A DNA stretch of 64,000 bases, from contig AP031353.1 of assembly GCA_037833965.1 (NCBI GenBank), positions 24,182,501 to 24,246,500 of the forward strand. The letters are read 5' to 3'. The stretch comes from Marchantia polymorpha subsp. ruderalis. Taxonomy: Eukaryota > Streptophyta > Marchantiopsida > Marchantiales > Marchantiaceae. This document shows, piece after piece, positions 54,743-64,000 of the stretch (positions are counted from its first letter, which is position 1; every line of letters starts with the position of its first letter). Both the position numbers and the translations under genes were made by a program. Under the pieces are notes generated by a model that saw only the letters and a list, made by a program, of their open reading frames with translations, was not told where the DNA came from and searched no databases.

Positions 54743-56080
54743 AAAACGTTCTTCCTTTCGCTCGCTCTCTCACAATCGCCACTGCGCGTCGGACACTCAA
54801 GCACTGACTGCTCACTCTCTCTGCGCTCGTTCAAGATCGCTACTCACAGTTCTTTCAAGGTCCGCCAAGATCCTTGCGCAACTCTTCTCCGAACCCTCTA
54901 CTCTCACTGCAGGTCGCTCCGCCCTTGCGCGTAATCTTGGAACTGGAAATCGCAAAGTCAAGAATGAGAGAATGAGACTGGAGTGCAGTCTTTTCTTCTC
55001 CGATTTCAAGAACGTCCAACGTTCTTACTGGTTGCAACGTACGCAGCCGGCTATACGGCTTAACGGTTCGCCCTTTGCATGCGCGAATTCACGTCTCCGC
55101 ATTGCGCGCATTCGCATGCTTAAACGTTGAATTCTCCCGCCGCCGCCACCTTCCGGACTCGAGTCCGCTGCAGGGTATACGTCGACCCTGTTGTCTTTTC
55201 CTAACCCGCCCTTCTCCGGAGGCGTGTCGCCGCTGGTGCGTTCATTATCCGTCGGCGCCTTGCTGGAGGCGCACATCCAGTCGGATCGATTTACGCGGGC
55301 GCGCAGTCGTATCGCCTATTTTGTCCTTTATGCCTCGTCCGTTGCTGCCGGCGCATATCCGCCAGCGCAACTCATGCCAGCGCATCCGGCCGTCAGCGCC
55401 ACGTCGGAGGCGTACATCCGACCGGCACTTTCCTTCCATGAACAGCCGTCAAAGGCGCTTCCGACTCTGAGTTGGTTTCCTCCTATGAGCGCGTGATTCC
55501 ACCGAAGGCGCATCGCCGAGGGCGTACGGAAATCCTTTCCGGCTGTGAACCCTAGCGCGAACGGCGCATGTCCGGCTACGAGTTTTCCGACGCTCATAAC
55601 TTCTCCATTCCTGATCCATCTCCGACGCTCTTGGACTCGTTAGAACGAGCGTCCCGCGCTCTTTCTAAGGCAACTTTAAACAACTGGATCTACCGTGTAT
55701 CCCGATTGTTATGAAGGTTTTCCCTTTCCGCGCTAGCGGCGCTTCGCCGAAGGCGCACTCATGGTCGGATGCCTTTAGAGGTCCGGGCCCTTCTCCTGAC
55801 GTCTTTAGCAAAACCTCCTCCTGAGGTGTCTGCGCCGGAAGCGTAGCTTCCTTATACGCTAGAGGCGCGTGAGTAGAGACACCTCAAAAAGGAGCTTTTG
55901 CCGAAGGCGCCGAAGACGTTGGCGTTGGTACATCCGACTACGTGATTCTTTGTGCCCTCGTGACGATCTCATCAATCCACTCTATTTAGCGTACCCTTCT
56001 CTAGCTACAAACACTGCTTTGGTACTAGTTTTCTAAAATTGTTTAAATTCTGCAAAAAAAACAAAAAGTGTGTTACCATA
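54743..56080 (-). repeat. U3 5' region of copy H
   Basis: 1.34 kb upstream of the intact ORF, aligning with 46408-47727. It should contain the promoter for the ORF if there is one, but I cannot point to a TATA box. GCCGAAGGCG motifs cluster at about 55500-55900. Confidence 0.6.
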
Positions 56081-56090
56081 GTTACCCACA

Positions 56091-57372
56091 CTACTCTTGT
56101 AGTTCCTGTTCTTCAAGATCTTGCTCCACATGCATTGGTGCTTCTTCTTGTGACTAATCATTAGTGATAAAATGATCAAACTTCCTCACAACAACATCCA
56201 TGAGTAAAGATTTCCCTTATCACTACAAAAATTCAAAACTCTACTTTTATTTCAATATGTCAGGTTCATTAAAAGAAATATCATTAAAAACAATCACCTT
56301 ATGTGCAATTGGATCCTATAGCTTGTAACTTTTCAATCCACTAGCATATCCAGAAAATGACATTTTCATAGATGTAGTATTTAATTTAGTCCAGTGCTCT
56401 TTATATGTGAAAAAATATGCAGTAGAATCAAAAATTCTCAAGCGACTATAATCCGTCATCCGTTTAAGGTTTAATTCAAATGGTGTTGAGAAATTTATTG
56501 CACTAGAAGAGGATAGGTATACAAAATAAATGGCGGTGTTGACAACTTTGACTCAAAATTCTCTCGGTAATCTAATTCGCTTAGCATATTCCGCATCTTC
56601 TCTAACATTAATTGATTGAGTCTTTCAAAAATAGCATTTTGTTGTGGACTATAAAGCGTCGTGAAATGGTGAATAATTTACTCCTCTGTACAATATTTCT
56701 AAAATTTCTAACTATTATACTCGCCACCATAATCTAATCGCAGATTTTTCACCTTGTGTTTAGTCTGAGTCTCAACTTGTATGAGCCAACTTTTAAAGGT
56801 TAAAAACACCTCAGATTTGTGAGTAAGAAAACATACCCACACATATCTAGAGTAATCATCTATAAAATATACATAGTACAACTTTTCAGACAGTGATGCA
56901 ATAGGAGAGGGGCGCCACATGTCACTATGTACATACTCGAGTATCTCCGTAGAACTATGAATTCCAACGCCAAAAGCTCAACTATGACTTTTTTACATGA
57001 TGCAATGTTCACAAAATGTCAAATCAACTTCACTCGAACCCGTGAACATTTTTTTTCCATCAAGAAGACACATGTACCGATCACTCATATGGCATAATTT
57101 GGAATGCTATACATGAGACATCTTAACGCGAGATCTGGTAAAGTGAACTTCTCCACAAATAGTGATGTACTCTAACAAGTATAAATTTTTGTGCTTGTCT
57201 CTCCAAAGAATAACCTTCTTATCACATGATCTAAAATCTTACTTATAACTTCATTTTAAGCTGTGTGAATCAAACACTCCAAGAGATATCAAGTTCTTTC
57301 TCATGTTACATACAAACCTAATATGAATCAAAGTACGATTGACACCATCAAACATGCGGATCTTTACAGATC
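56091..57372 (-). pseudogene. Decayed Ty1/copia pol fragment (pre-integrase to integrase)
   Basis: Minus-strand remnant with many stops. In order from the right: a GAG-pre-integrase-like zinc region (about 57110-56990, LCHMSDRYM and FCEHCIM); the integrase core, open at 56708-56920 (FIDDYSRYVWV and LRLDYGGEYNS, matching the first two acidic positions of copia integrases); and the integrase C-terminal region (about 56400-56270, FSGYASGLKSYKL). Copia integrase precedes RT in pol, which is absent here. Flanked by fragment I on the left and cut by A2 at 57373. Non-functional. Confidence 0.82.
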
Positions 57373-58224
57373 TGCAACCTCCGGGCTGACTCTCACTCAG
57401 GTTTACCTCTGATGGCTTTGTGGTAGCGCATCATGGTTCTAGAAGACTAGGATTCATACTCTCACTCATGTCCCAAACACCTTCTCTCACAAACTCTCAT
57501 GTATCACTCCAACTCACACGCAAACTCTCCTCACATCACCCTCTTCACATAAACGCAAACACACGTCGATACTCCAAGATACTCAAAAACTTCACTCCTT
57601 CATTACTGAAACAAGTACTCACACATGACTCTCCAAACTTGCTTGAGAGGTGCTACTCTACCTCTCTATTTATACTACTTGAGAAGTTACCATAGTAACA
57701 TGTGGTAATTTCTCCTAACTTACTTTTACCTAGGTAAGTTTGACTAACCTTCTCTACGTGGCAACATGCCATTGGCCTACCTAAACCTTCTAGAAGCTTC
57801 CGGAATCCAAGGTTGAGGTGGCGACATGCCATTGGAAGCTTTTAAACTTCTTCCTAGCCACTAAGTCAACATTAGACTTAGTCTAGCCAATCATCTTTCA
57901 TACATTTAGTCAAACCAATCAAATCCAAGCTTCTAGTCAAATATCTAATCCCTTGGAATCTAGAACTTTTGTATGAGACAAAATAGAAGTGCTCACTCCT
58001 TGTAAAAGACAAAATAGAAGTGCTCACTCCATTCTTCTAGAACTCCGCTAATTATTCCGCCAACTATAGACATTATAGCTAAACTTAGTCATGACTAGAT
58101 AAACTTAGTTATAACTAACTAGTTTAGTCATAACTAGCTAGTCTTAGCTATGCCTTGGCTAATCATCCTTATTCCCTTGACCACTTTTAAGACTTAGTAC
58201 ATATGTGCAACACCCGGTCTTACA
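57373..58224 (-). repeat. A2 3' LTR
   Basis: 852 bp, TGTAAGACCGG...GGTTGCA on the minus strand, nearly identical to the A1 LTRs. TATA box TATAAATAG (minus) at 57665-57673. It abuts the PPT CCGGGGGTAAA (minus, 58225-58235). Confidence 0.93.
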
Positions 58225-58241
58225 TTTACCCCCGGATTTCA

Positions 58242-61200
58242 CTACGCCCTCGGAGTGAAAGAATCTGATCTTCGATGGAATAACTTCAACTTGTCGTGGT
58301 TGACTCGATCGAAGTGACGTCCTCCTAACTCCTTGATGTCATAAGTGAAATTTCCCCACACCTTCTCAACTATGAAAGGTCCAAAATACTTAGGAAGAAA
58401 CTTTTTCCTAGCTCTCTTGTATCTAATTGCATCAAAGAGCATCACCCAATCACCTTCCTTGAACGGTTTCAAGTTCTGGTTTCCACTTCGTTTGTCGTGA
58501 TACTTCTTCTGCAACTGTTGAGCCCGCTCCACTCGTACCATGGCTAGTGCTCGAGCTTCCTCCAACTCCATCAATTGTTGTTGGCGAGACTTGATGGCTT
58601 CTGCTCCATTTGATTTCTTCAACCTTTGCTGGATTGTTGTGAATGTTGTCAAGTCAAACTGTATGGGAAGTTTTGACTCAACTCCATACACCATCCGAAA
58701 AGGTGAGTATCCAGTAGATGTTTTCCATGTTGTGCGATACTCCCATAAGATAGCATGGAGCCTTTTGTCCCAATTGTGTTTACTCCCGTCCATGTCTGCA
58801 TCCTTGGCCAACATCATACACAAAGTGTAGTTGGTCCGCTCCGCCAACCCGTTAGAATTAGGTTTGTAGGAAGTGGTTACTCGAGCCTTGATGGAAAAGT
58901 GCTCCAACATGGCTTGAATCATACTTCCCACAAATTCTCCTCCTCTATCTGATACTAACTCCAATGGACAACCAAATCGAGTAATGATTCTCTCATATAA
59001 AAATCTACCAACCTTCTTCTCATTAGTAGATTTAAGTGGTCTTGCCTCTACCCACTTCGTAAGATAATCTGTAGCTATCACAATGAACTTATTCCCTCGA
59101 GGAGTAAGATTCAAAGGACCTACAAAATCTATTCCCCACTTTTCAAAAGGACCTAACACTGGTACAGAAATCATAGGAGGGGTTTTCATGGACTTTTTAG
59201 CAAAAGCTTGACACACATCACAACTTTTGCAATATTCCACACAATCCTTAAAAATACCCTTCCAATGATAACCAGCATCAAGAATTTTGAAGGCAGTTAC
59301 CTTCCCCGCAAAATGTCCTCCACATACTGCACCATCATGAAACTCCTTCATGAGTTGTAGTGCCTCTCCTCTCCCAACCGCCCTTCGTAGAAGTCCGTCA
59401 GCTCCTTGATGAAAAAGTACCTTCTCCATGATCATATAAGGTTGACATCTCTTCACTAATGCATTTTTCTCCCTTTGATGCATTCCTTGAGGAAACTCTC
59501 CTCTAGAGATGAAATCCCAAATTTCCCTGTACTCCTCCGGTACTGTTGTCACCGTGTCCATGACTAGCAAGTCCTCATCCGGAAAGGTGTCATCTACTGA
59601 CTGATCTCCTCCATCATCATATGCTCTCGACATCAAATCCGCATTAGCATGCTTCTTTCCAGGTCTATCCTCAATGGTATAATCAAACTCTGCTAGTAGT
59701 AGCTTCCATCTAGCTATCCTCCCTTCAGCATTAGGCTTGTTGAAAATGTATTTCAAAGCCTTATGATCAGTCACTATAGTGAATCTCCCACCCAACAAAT
59801 AATGTCGAAACTTCTTAAGTGAGAAGATTACAGCTAAGGCCTCTCTCTCTGTCACTGAGTAATTCTTCTCCGCTTGAACCATTTGTCTACTAGCATAGGC
59901 AATTGGATGATCATGCTTTTCATCATCTAATTGACTCAAGGTGCATCCTACAGCAATATTTGATGCATCTGTGTAGAGAATGAAAGGTTTACCCCAATCC
60001 GGTTTCGCCAAAATTGGAGCCGTCACCAACGCCTTCTTGAGAACTTCGAACGCCGTCTTTGCAGCTTCATCCTTGAAAATGAGTTCGTACTCCACTCCCT
60101 TCTTCATGTAATTCGTCAAGGCATGAGCTTTGTTGGAGAAGGACAAGATGAACCGTCGATAGTACCCCACCATACCAAGAAATTGCCTCAACTTGGTTAA
60201 AGTCGCCGGAAAAGGTAACTCCATGATTCGTGTCACCTTCTCTGGATCCACCGCTATACCATTCTTGGAGATGATATGCCCCAACAATAGGCCTTCCTCA
60301 CATCCAAAAATGCATTTTTCTGGATTGAGTGAAGCCTTAGCTTCCTCCAGCCGTTGAAGTATTTTGATCAAATGATCAAAATGATCCGCTTTCCTCCCGT
60401 AAACACAAAAATCATCTATGAAATCCCTTACAAACTTTCCAATGAAAGGTTCAAACACTCTATTCATGAACCTTTGAAAAGTGGCAGGAGCATTACATAG
60501 ACCAAACGGCATCACTCTAAAAGCGAAGGTTCCCCATGGAGTGGTAAAAGTTGTTTTGAGTTGGTCTTCAAAGGCAATTTGGATTTGGTTATAGCCACTA
60601 TAACCATCTCCAAAACTATACCACTCATGGCCAGCAACCTCCTCTAGAATCTCATCTATGAAAGGCAAGGGATAGTAGTCTTTCTTTGTGACAGCATTCA
60701 ACTTTTTGTAATCTACGCACACTCGTAGCTTACCATTCTTCTTCTTCACTATCACAATTGGAGACACCCATTCAGAATTTTCTACCTCGTAGATGAAGCC
60801 AGCCTCCTTGAGCTTGTCGATCTCCTCCTTCACCACAAGAGCCGTAGGTGGATTTATTCGGCGTTGCTTTTGCCGAATAGGACGAGCTTTCTCCTCCAAC
60901 TCGATGCGATGAGTCTCCAACGTCACATGCTTAAGATCCTTGTAACTAAAGGCAAAAACATGAATATATTTGCGAAATATATCCAGAAACTTTGCCTTTT
61001 CCTCCTTGGTAACCTTGGGACCAAACCTGAGAGTGGACAGTCGTCGACACACCTCCTCTTTGCTCATCTCCACTTTGTCAAGATCTTTCTTCACTCCAGG
61101 CCTAGGCAACAACTCCATGGCAGCAATGACTTGTACTTGAACATTATCATCAGAAGAGTACTCCGATGATGTTTCTTGATCAGAAGTTGAGATGTCTGTG

Positions 61201-63014
61201 TCAACTTCTGAAAAGCTACCACTCTCTTCACTCTCAGATTCCCAATACTCGTCAGTTGGTCTATCTGAGTCAGTGGTGGATTCCCCTCCTCTCGTCAAAG
61301 GAACCTTAACTCGATGGTTCTTTGGGCCTATCCTCAAATAGCCCTTGTGCCATCGGTCCGTAGTCCTTACCGCCCTCAACCAAGGACGTCCCAACAGCAA
61401 GTCGTAGCTAGCTTCCTTGAGAATTTGGAATGAAAGCAAAGTTTGCACTCCCCTCACACTAACCACAACTTTGTCTACCACCCCCAGTGGTTTTACCTTC
61501 TGTTTGTTGGCCATACCAACAATTATGCTAGAAGGTCTAGAAGGTTGCATACCCAACTTCTGCATCAACCTCTCAGACATGGCATTCACAGCCGATCCAC
61601 CATCAACCAACACATCTGATACATCATGTCCATTGATCCTCACTTCGATCTTTGAAGCATGTGTACATACCTCCGAAGCAGCCGCATCCACCACCCCAAC
61701 TCCCACATTGGTCATGTGAGCCTTCCCCTTAGATTTCCGCTTCTTGGTCCTTGTGGAGATAAGACCTCCTCTTAACTCCTTCCGAATGGCTGGATTCAAG
61801 GCAATCAGCTGACCAACTGTTATATTGGCCTTCTGATTTCCTACATCCTCCACCACGTCATACTTAGCTTGAGAAGATGAAATGGAAAAGTCATCCATGC
61901 CCAACTTCTTCCTTGGTACTCTTGGTTGACTCACTCCACTTGACCGTGTACTTCGACTTGGCGTGTCCTCCATGAAAATCGACTCGTCCGCAAATCGGGC
62001 CCGCTTCTTCTCATGAGCAAGGATATCCACTTTCGATTTTGAGCTCTCCCCTTTCTCAAAAGTGCATTGATGAGGGAATACATCAATGGATGCTACTCCC
62101 TTATCCTTGGCTTGTTGCGTGGCCGGTGCATTGTTGTTGTGCCGAACTCCATCATGTTGTCGAGGGTTAGGACAATTCCTCTGAAAATGAGGACCTCCAC
62201 AAGAAAAGCAAGAAACCGCAAAGTTTCCTGAAGGTGGATTTCCTCTTGGAGGATAATTTCCATACCCCCTAGAGCCTCCTCCTACGTTCTGATTCCTCTT
62301 CTCCCACAACTGTACTACATTGATCTTGAGATCTGCTAGAGTCTCCGTGATAGATTTCAACTCATTTTGAAAATCCACACTAGGATTCGCTATCGTGGAT
62401 GAAGTAGAAGTGTTTGAAACAATGGACCTTCCTACAACCGGTGGAGCTACTTCTCTAGCCACCAAGCTAGAATCATCATCTTCTAAGCTCTCCTCCATTT
62501 TAATAGCAATTCGAATGGCTTCAGCCTTAGAAGAGGGCTTCTCGTATCTCACCTTACTTCGAATCTCAGGTCTCAAACCTCCAACGAAGTTCTTCATGAG
62601 CATCGCCCTTATCCCCACCATTGTAGCATCCACTTCGTCTCCGCCCTTCCTCAACACCACGTGGAATCTAGATTCCAACTTCTCGGTTCTCTCCACATAG
62701 GTCCTCACTTTCTCGTTCTCTCCTTGTTTCAAGAAGGTGACCTCACACATCAACTTTTCATAACTTTCACTGGGAAGAAAGTTTTCGATCAGGTTCTCCG
62801 TTAATGTCTCCCACGTGTCGTCCTCCGAATGCTCCCTCTTGTACTCCTTGTACCACTTGAGAGCAGAATCCTCCAAAAAATCCGGCAAAAGCATAGCCCA
62901 CTCGTCTTTCTTCCTCTCATTGTTTCCTATGCAAGCCCTCTTGAAGTCCCTAACAAAAGCTTCTACATCCTCATTCTCCCTCCCATAAAATACCGGAAGC
63001 TTCCCCATTTCCAA
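58242..63014 (-). CDS. A2 gag-pol polyprotein, 1590 aa, complete
   Basis: Single frame encoding gag, protease, RT, RNase H and integrase. Gag-like region about 20-180; zinc knuckle C269-X2-C272-X3-H276-X4-C281; protease D471-G-G with LLLGRPWL at about 539-546; RT about 700-900 with FIDD at 865-868 and MPFGLCNAP; RNase H D1016, E1056/E1058, D1083, D1126; integrase zinc finger H1226, H1234, C1265, C1268; triad D1296, D1356, E1392 (D,D35E). The tail ends DSFTPRA with no chromodomain. All catalytic residues I can check are present except that RT has FIDD in place of the common YxDD. RT and integrase style fit the Athila/Tat branch. Gag and pol in one frame means no frameshift is needed. Confidence 0.95.
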   Translation of the reverse strand: MEMGKLPVFYGRENEDVEAFVRDFKRACIGNNERKKDEWAMLLPDFLEDSALKWYKEYKREHSEDDTWETLTENLIENFLPSESYEKLMCEVTFLKQGENEKVRTYVERTEKLESRFHVVLRKGGDEVDATMVGIRAMLMKNFVGGLRPEIRSKVRYEKPSSKAEAIRIAIKMEESLEDDDSSLVAREVAPPVVGRSIVSNTSTSSTIANPSVDFQNELKSITETLADLKINVVQLWEKRNQNVGGGSRGYGNYPPRGNPPSGNFAVSCFSCGGPHFQRNCPNPRQHDGVRHNNNAPATQQAKDKGVASIDVFPHQCTFEKGESSKSKVDILAHEKKRARFADESIFMEDTPSRSTRSSGVSQPRVPRKKLGMDDFSISSSQAKYDVVEDVGNQKANITVGQLIALNPAIRKELRGGLISTRTKKRKSKGKAHMTNVGVGVVDAAASEVCTHASKIEVRINGHDVSDVLVDGGSAVNAMSERLMQKLGMQPSRPSSIIVGMANKQKVKPLGVVDKVVVSVRGVQTLLSFQILKEASYDLLLGRPWLRAVRTTDRWHKGYLRIGPKNHRVKVPLTRGGESTTDSDRPTDEYWESESEESGSFSEVDTDISTSDQETSSEYSSDDNVQVQVIAAMELLPRPGVKKDLDKVEMSKEEVCRRLSTLRFGPKVTKEEKAKFLDIFRKYIHVFAFSYKDLKHVTLETHRIELEEKARPIRQKQRRINPPTALVVKEEIDKLKEAGFIYEVENSEWVSPIVIVKKKNGKLRVCVDYKKLNAVTKKDYYPLPFIDEILEEVAGHEWYSFGDGYSGYNQIQIAFEDQLKTTFTTPWGTFAFRVMPFGLCNAPATFQRFMNRVFEPFIGKFVRDFIDDFCVYGRKADHFDHLIKILQRLEEAKASLNPEKCIFGCEEGLLLGHIISKNGIAVDPEKVTRIMELPFPATLTKLRQFLGMVGYYRRFILSFSNKAHALTNYMKKGVEYELIFKDEAAKTAFEVLKKALVTAPILAKPDWGKPFILYTDASNIAVGCTLSQLDDEKHDHPIAYASRQMVQAEKNYSVTEREALAVIFSLKKFRHYLLGGRFTIVTDHKALKYIFNKPNAEGRIARWKLLLAEFDYTIEDRPGKKHANADLMSRAYDDGGDQSVDDTFPDEDLLVMDTVTTVPEEYREIWDFISRGEFPQGMHQREKNALVKRCQPYMIMEKVLFHQGADGLLRRAVGRGEALQLMKEFHDGAVCGGHFAGKVTAFKILDAGYHWKGIFKDCVEYCKSCDVCQAFAKKSMKTPPMISVPVLGPFEKWGIDFVGPLNLTPRGNKFIVIATDYLTKWVEARPLKSTNEKKVGRFLYERIITRFGCPLELVSDRGGEFVGSMIQAMLEHFSIKARVTTSYKPNSNGLAERTNYTLCMMLAKDADMDGSKHNWDKRLHAILWEYRTTWKTSTGYSPFRMVYGVESKLPIQFDLTTFTTIQQRLKKSNGAEAIKSRQQQLMELEEARALAMVRVERAQQLQKKYHDKRSGNQNLKPFKEGDWVMLFDAIRYKRARKKFLPKYFGPFIVEKVWGNFTYDIKELGGRHFDRVNHDKLKLFHRRSDSFTPRA

Positions 63015-63238
63015 CTAATTTTTTTTCTTTTCTTTTTTCTTCTTTTCTATTGGAAATTTATATGGGGCTTCCTAATACAATATAAACAACACTAACTCCA
63101 TCCTTGAGTAATTCATCAAAGGAAACACAAAAGGAATTGGTTGTTCCAAGATAGCCAAAGCTCTCTCCTCTCCTAGGCATACGATGAGTCTTACCCTCAT
63201 CATCATCTTCTCCATCATTCGAATGATGATCTCCATCT
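63015..63238 (-). other. A2 spacer between small ORF and gag-pol
   Basis: About 220 bp, matching 9071-9300 except in the T/C-rich tract next to the gag-pol ATG. No coding frame. Confidence 0.5.
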
Positions 63239-63682
63239 TCAGTTGGAGCTTGAACCCGCTGAGGTCACTTTCTCTGTTTCAGCACTTAGCTTGCCGTCAA
63301 ACCCTTCCACAAGTGATTCCAGAAGTGCCTTCACTCCGCTGCATTCGTGTCCCGCTGGTAGCCCAATCACTCCGCAATTGTCACAGAAGGTCGCGCTTTG
63401 GGATTCATGTGGCGACGATGGTCCCAAGTGAAGTTTCAAATCTCCCAAGTTCCTCTTGCTCCTCAATCTTCTATCTTTGTTCCGCAGGGAACAATTGACA
63501 ACCTTATGGCCCTCCTCTCCACAATAAAAACAAGTTTCACGTTTGACTCTTGGAGATTGACTCACTACTCTTTCTTCAAACTCCACCTTGAATTCTCTTG
63601 TATTGGAGTCTAAAGACACTATAACATCCAAGCCTTGAGGTACTTTGGATAACCTAACCTTCCAACCTTCTTGTTCACTCAT
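63239..63682 (-). CDS. A2 upstream ORF: 147-aa zinc-knuckle protein
   Basis: Identical in amino acids to A1's ORF at 9301-9744. CCHC knuckle C51-X2-C54-X4-H59-X4-C64 and a second Cys/His cluster at C100, C103, H112, C114. It lies 224 bp upstream of gag-pol in the same direction. The nucleotide sequence differs from A1 at a few positions (for example GTCGCGC versus GTGGCGC and GCGACGATGG versus GCGATGATGG) without changing the protein. Confidence 0.75.
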   Translation of the reverse strand: MSEQEGWKVRLSKVPQGLDVIVSLDSNTREFKVEFEERVVSQSPRVKRETCFYCGEEGHKVVNCSLRNKDRRLRSKRNLGDLKLHLGPSSPHESQSATFCDNCGVIGLPAGHECSGVKALLESLVEGFDGKLSAETEKVTSAGSSSN

Positions 63683-64000
63683 TTTCCCATAAGGTAGAAA
63701 CCACTCAAAAGACCTCTCCCAGAAACGCTATCTACTTGACGAAAATTGTGAATAAAGAAATCAAAAACTTTTGCTTTGTTATCTTGCTTTTGTACCCCCT
63801 CAACTTCAAATCAACATAACTTCGACTCTAGACGTGATCTCTCAGTGAAATTTTGACTCAAACGTAGCTTATCTTCCAATACACACTCTTACGAAGTTTC
63901 AAAGCCTAAATTGAAATACAGAAAAAGTAATCAACTCTGTACAAACTTTCCAGAGAGCAGACTTTTGATACCCGTGAAAACCCACTCAACTTCTAACTCT
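63683..64000 (-). other. A2 5' leader (partial)
   Basis: AT-rich leader matching A1 at 9745-10062. No coding frame; the primer site lies outside the window. Confidence 0.5.

Larger units (their letters stand above)
51210..56080 (-). mobile_element. GLTR copy H, solo LTR 4871 bp with perfect 5-bp target duplication and intact ORF
   Basis: Plus-strand ends are TGTAATAACCC at 51210 and GTGTGTTACCATA at 56080 (the expected CACA has one change). Flanked by GTTAC at 51205-51209 and GTTAC at 56081-56085. Read on the minus strand: U3 (56080-54743), an intact 857-codon ORF (54742-52169), TATA-palindrome (52135-52107), and R/U5 to 51210. No pol is attached. It is the best-preserved copy in the window. 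Confidence 0.87.
57373..64000 (-). mobile_element. A2: Athila-like Ty3/gypsy element, 5' end outside window
   Basis: 3' LTR 57373-58224, PPT 58225-58235, gag-pol 58242-63014, small zinc-knuckle ORF 63239-63682, leader to the window end. By offset from A1, its primer site and 5' LTR should lie about 340-1280 bp beyond 64000. The left flank reads GATCT, so a matching 5-mer is expected at the far end. Nearly identical to A1 but with an intact protease, so it may be the autonomous partner. Confidence 0.92.

Overview
The window is eukaryotic and almost certainly from a land-plant nuclear genome. It is dominated by nested Ty3/gypsy LTR retrotransposons, with one decayed Ty1/copia remnant, a short satellite array and one leucine-rich-repeat (LRR) gene. 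The style of the LRR gene and of the LTR proteins suggests a bryophyte, perhaps a liverwort, but that is an impression I could not test. No rRNA, tRNA, CRISPR array or bacterial gene was seen.

Layout. (1) 1-1849: the 3' end of a gypsy pol (RNase H, integrase) ending in a polypurine tract. (2) 1850-16014: a giant LTR of the same element, here called GLTR. It carries its own large ORF and is split at 3875/11308 by a young Athila-like gypsy element (A1, 3876-11307, minus strand). The last 1356 bp of the GLTR are tandemly duplicated. (3) 16015-21919: broken GLTR pieces in both orientations. (4) 21920-33257 and 38105-39206: AT-richer host DNA with a 175-bp tandem array, a 58-bp tandem array, the LRR gene (30196/30403-32178), a dead 183-bp copy of part of that gene, and a segmental duplication. 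(5) 33258-38104: a complete solo GLTR with a 5-bp target duplication inside the duplicated host segment. (6) 39207-56090: GLTR copies on the minus strand inserted into one another. One of them (51210-56080) has a perfect 5-bp target duplication and an intact 857-codon ORF. (7) 56091-57372: a copia remnant. (8) 57373-64000: a second, nearly identical Athila-like element (A2), cut by the window end, with a full 1590-aa polyprotein.

The most unusual object is the GLTR: an LTR of about 4.85 kb with TG...CA ends. It begins directly after a gypsy polypurine tract and is seen twice as a solo unit with 5-bp target duplications. Its U3 encodes a protein of about 850-1040 aa with a conserved N-terminal domain, a basic and acidic linker and a C-terminal coiled coil. 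The ORF lies 3' of pol and upstream of the element's own TATA box, comparable in position to U3-encoded accessory genes of some retroviruses. LTR-LTR recombination would therefore leave behind solo LTRs that still carry a gene. I recognise no known family for this protein.

Limits: everything was read by eye from the sequence and its translations. Percent identities, copy numbers outside the window and domain-database matches were not computed.
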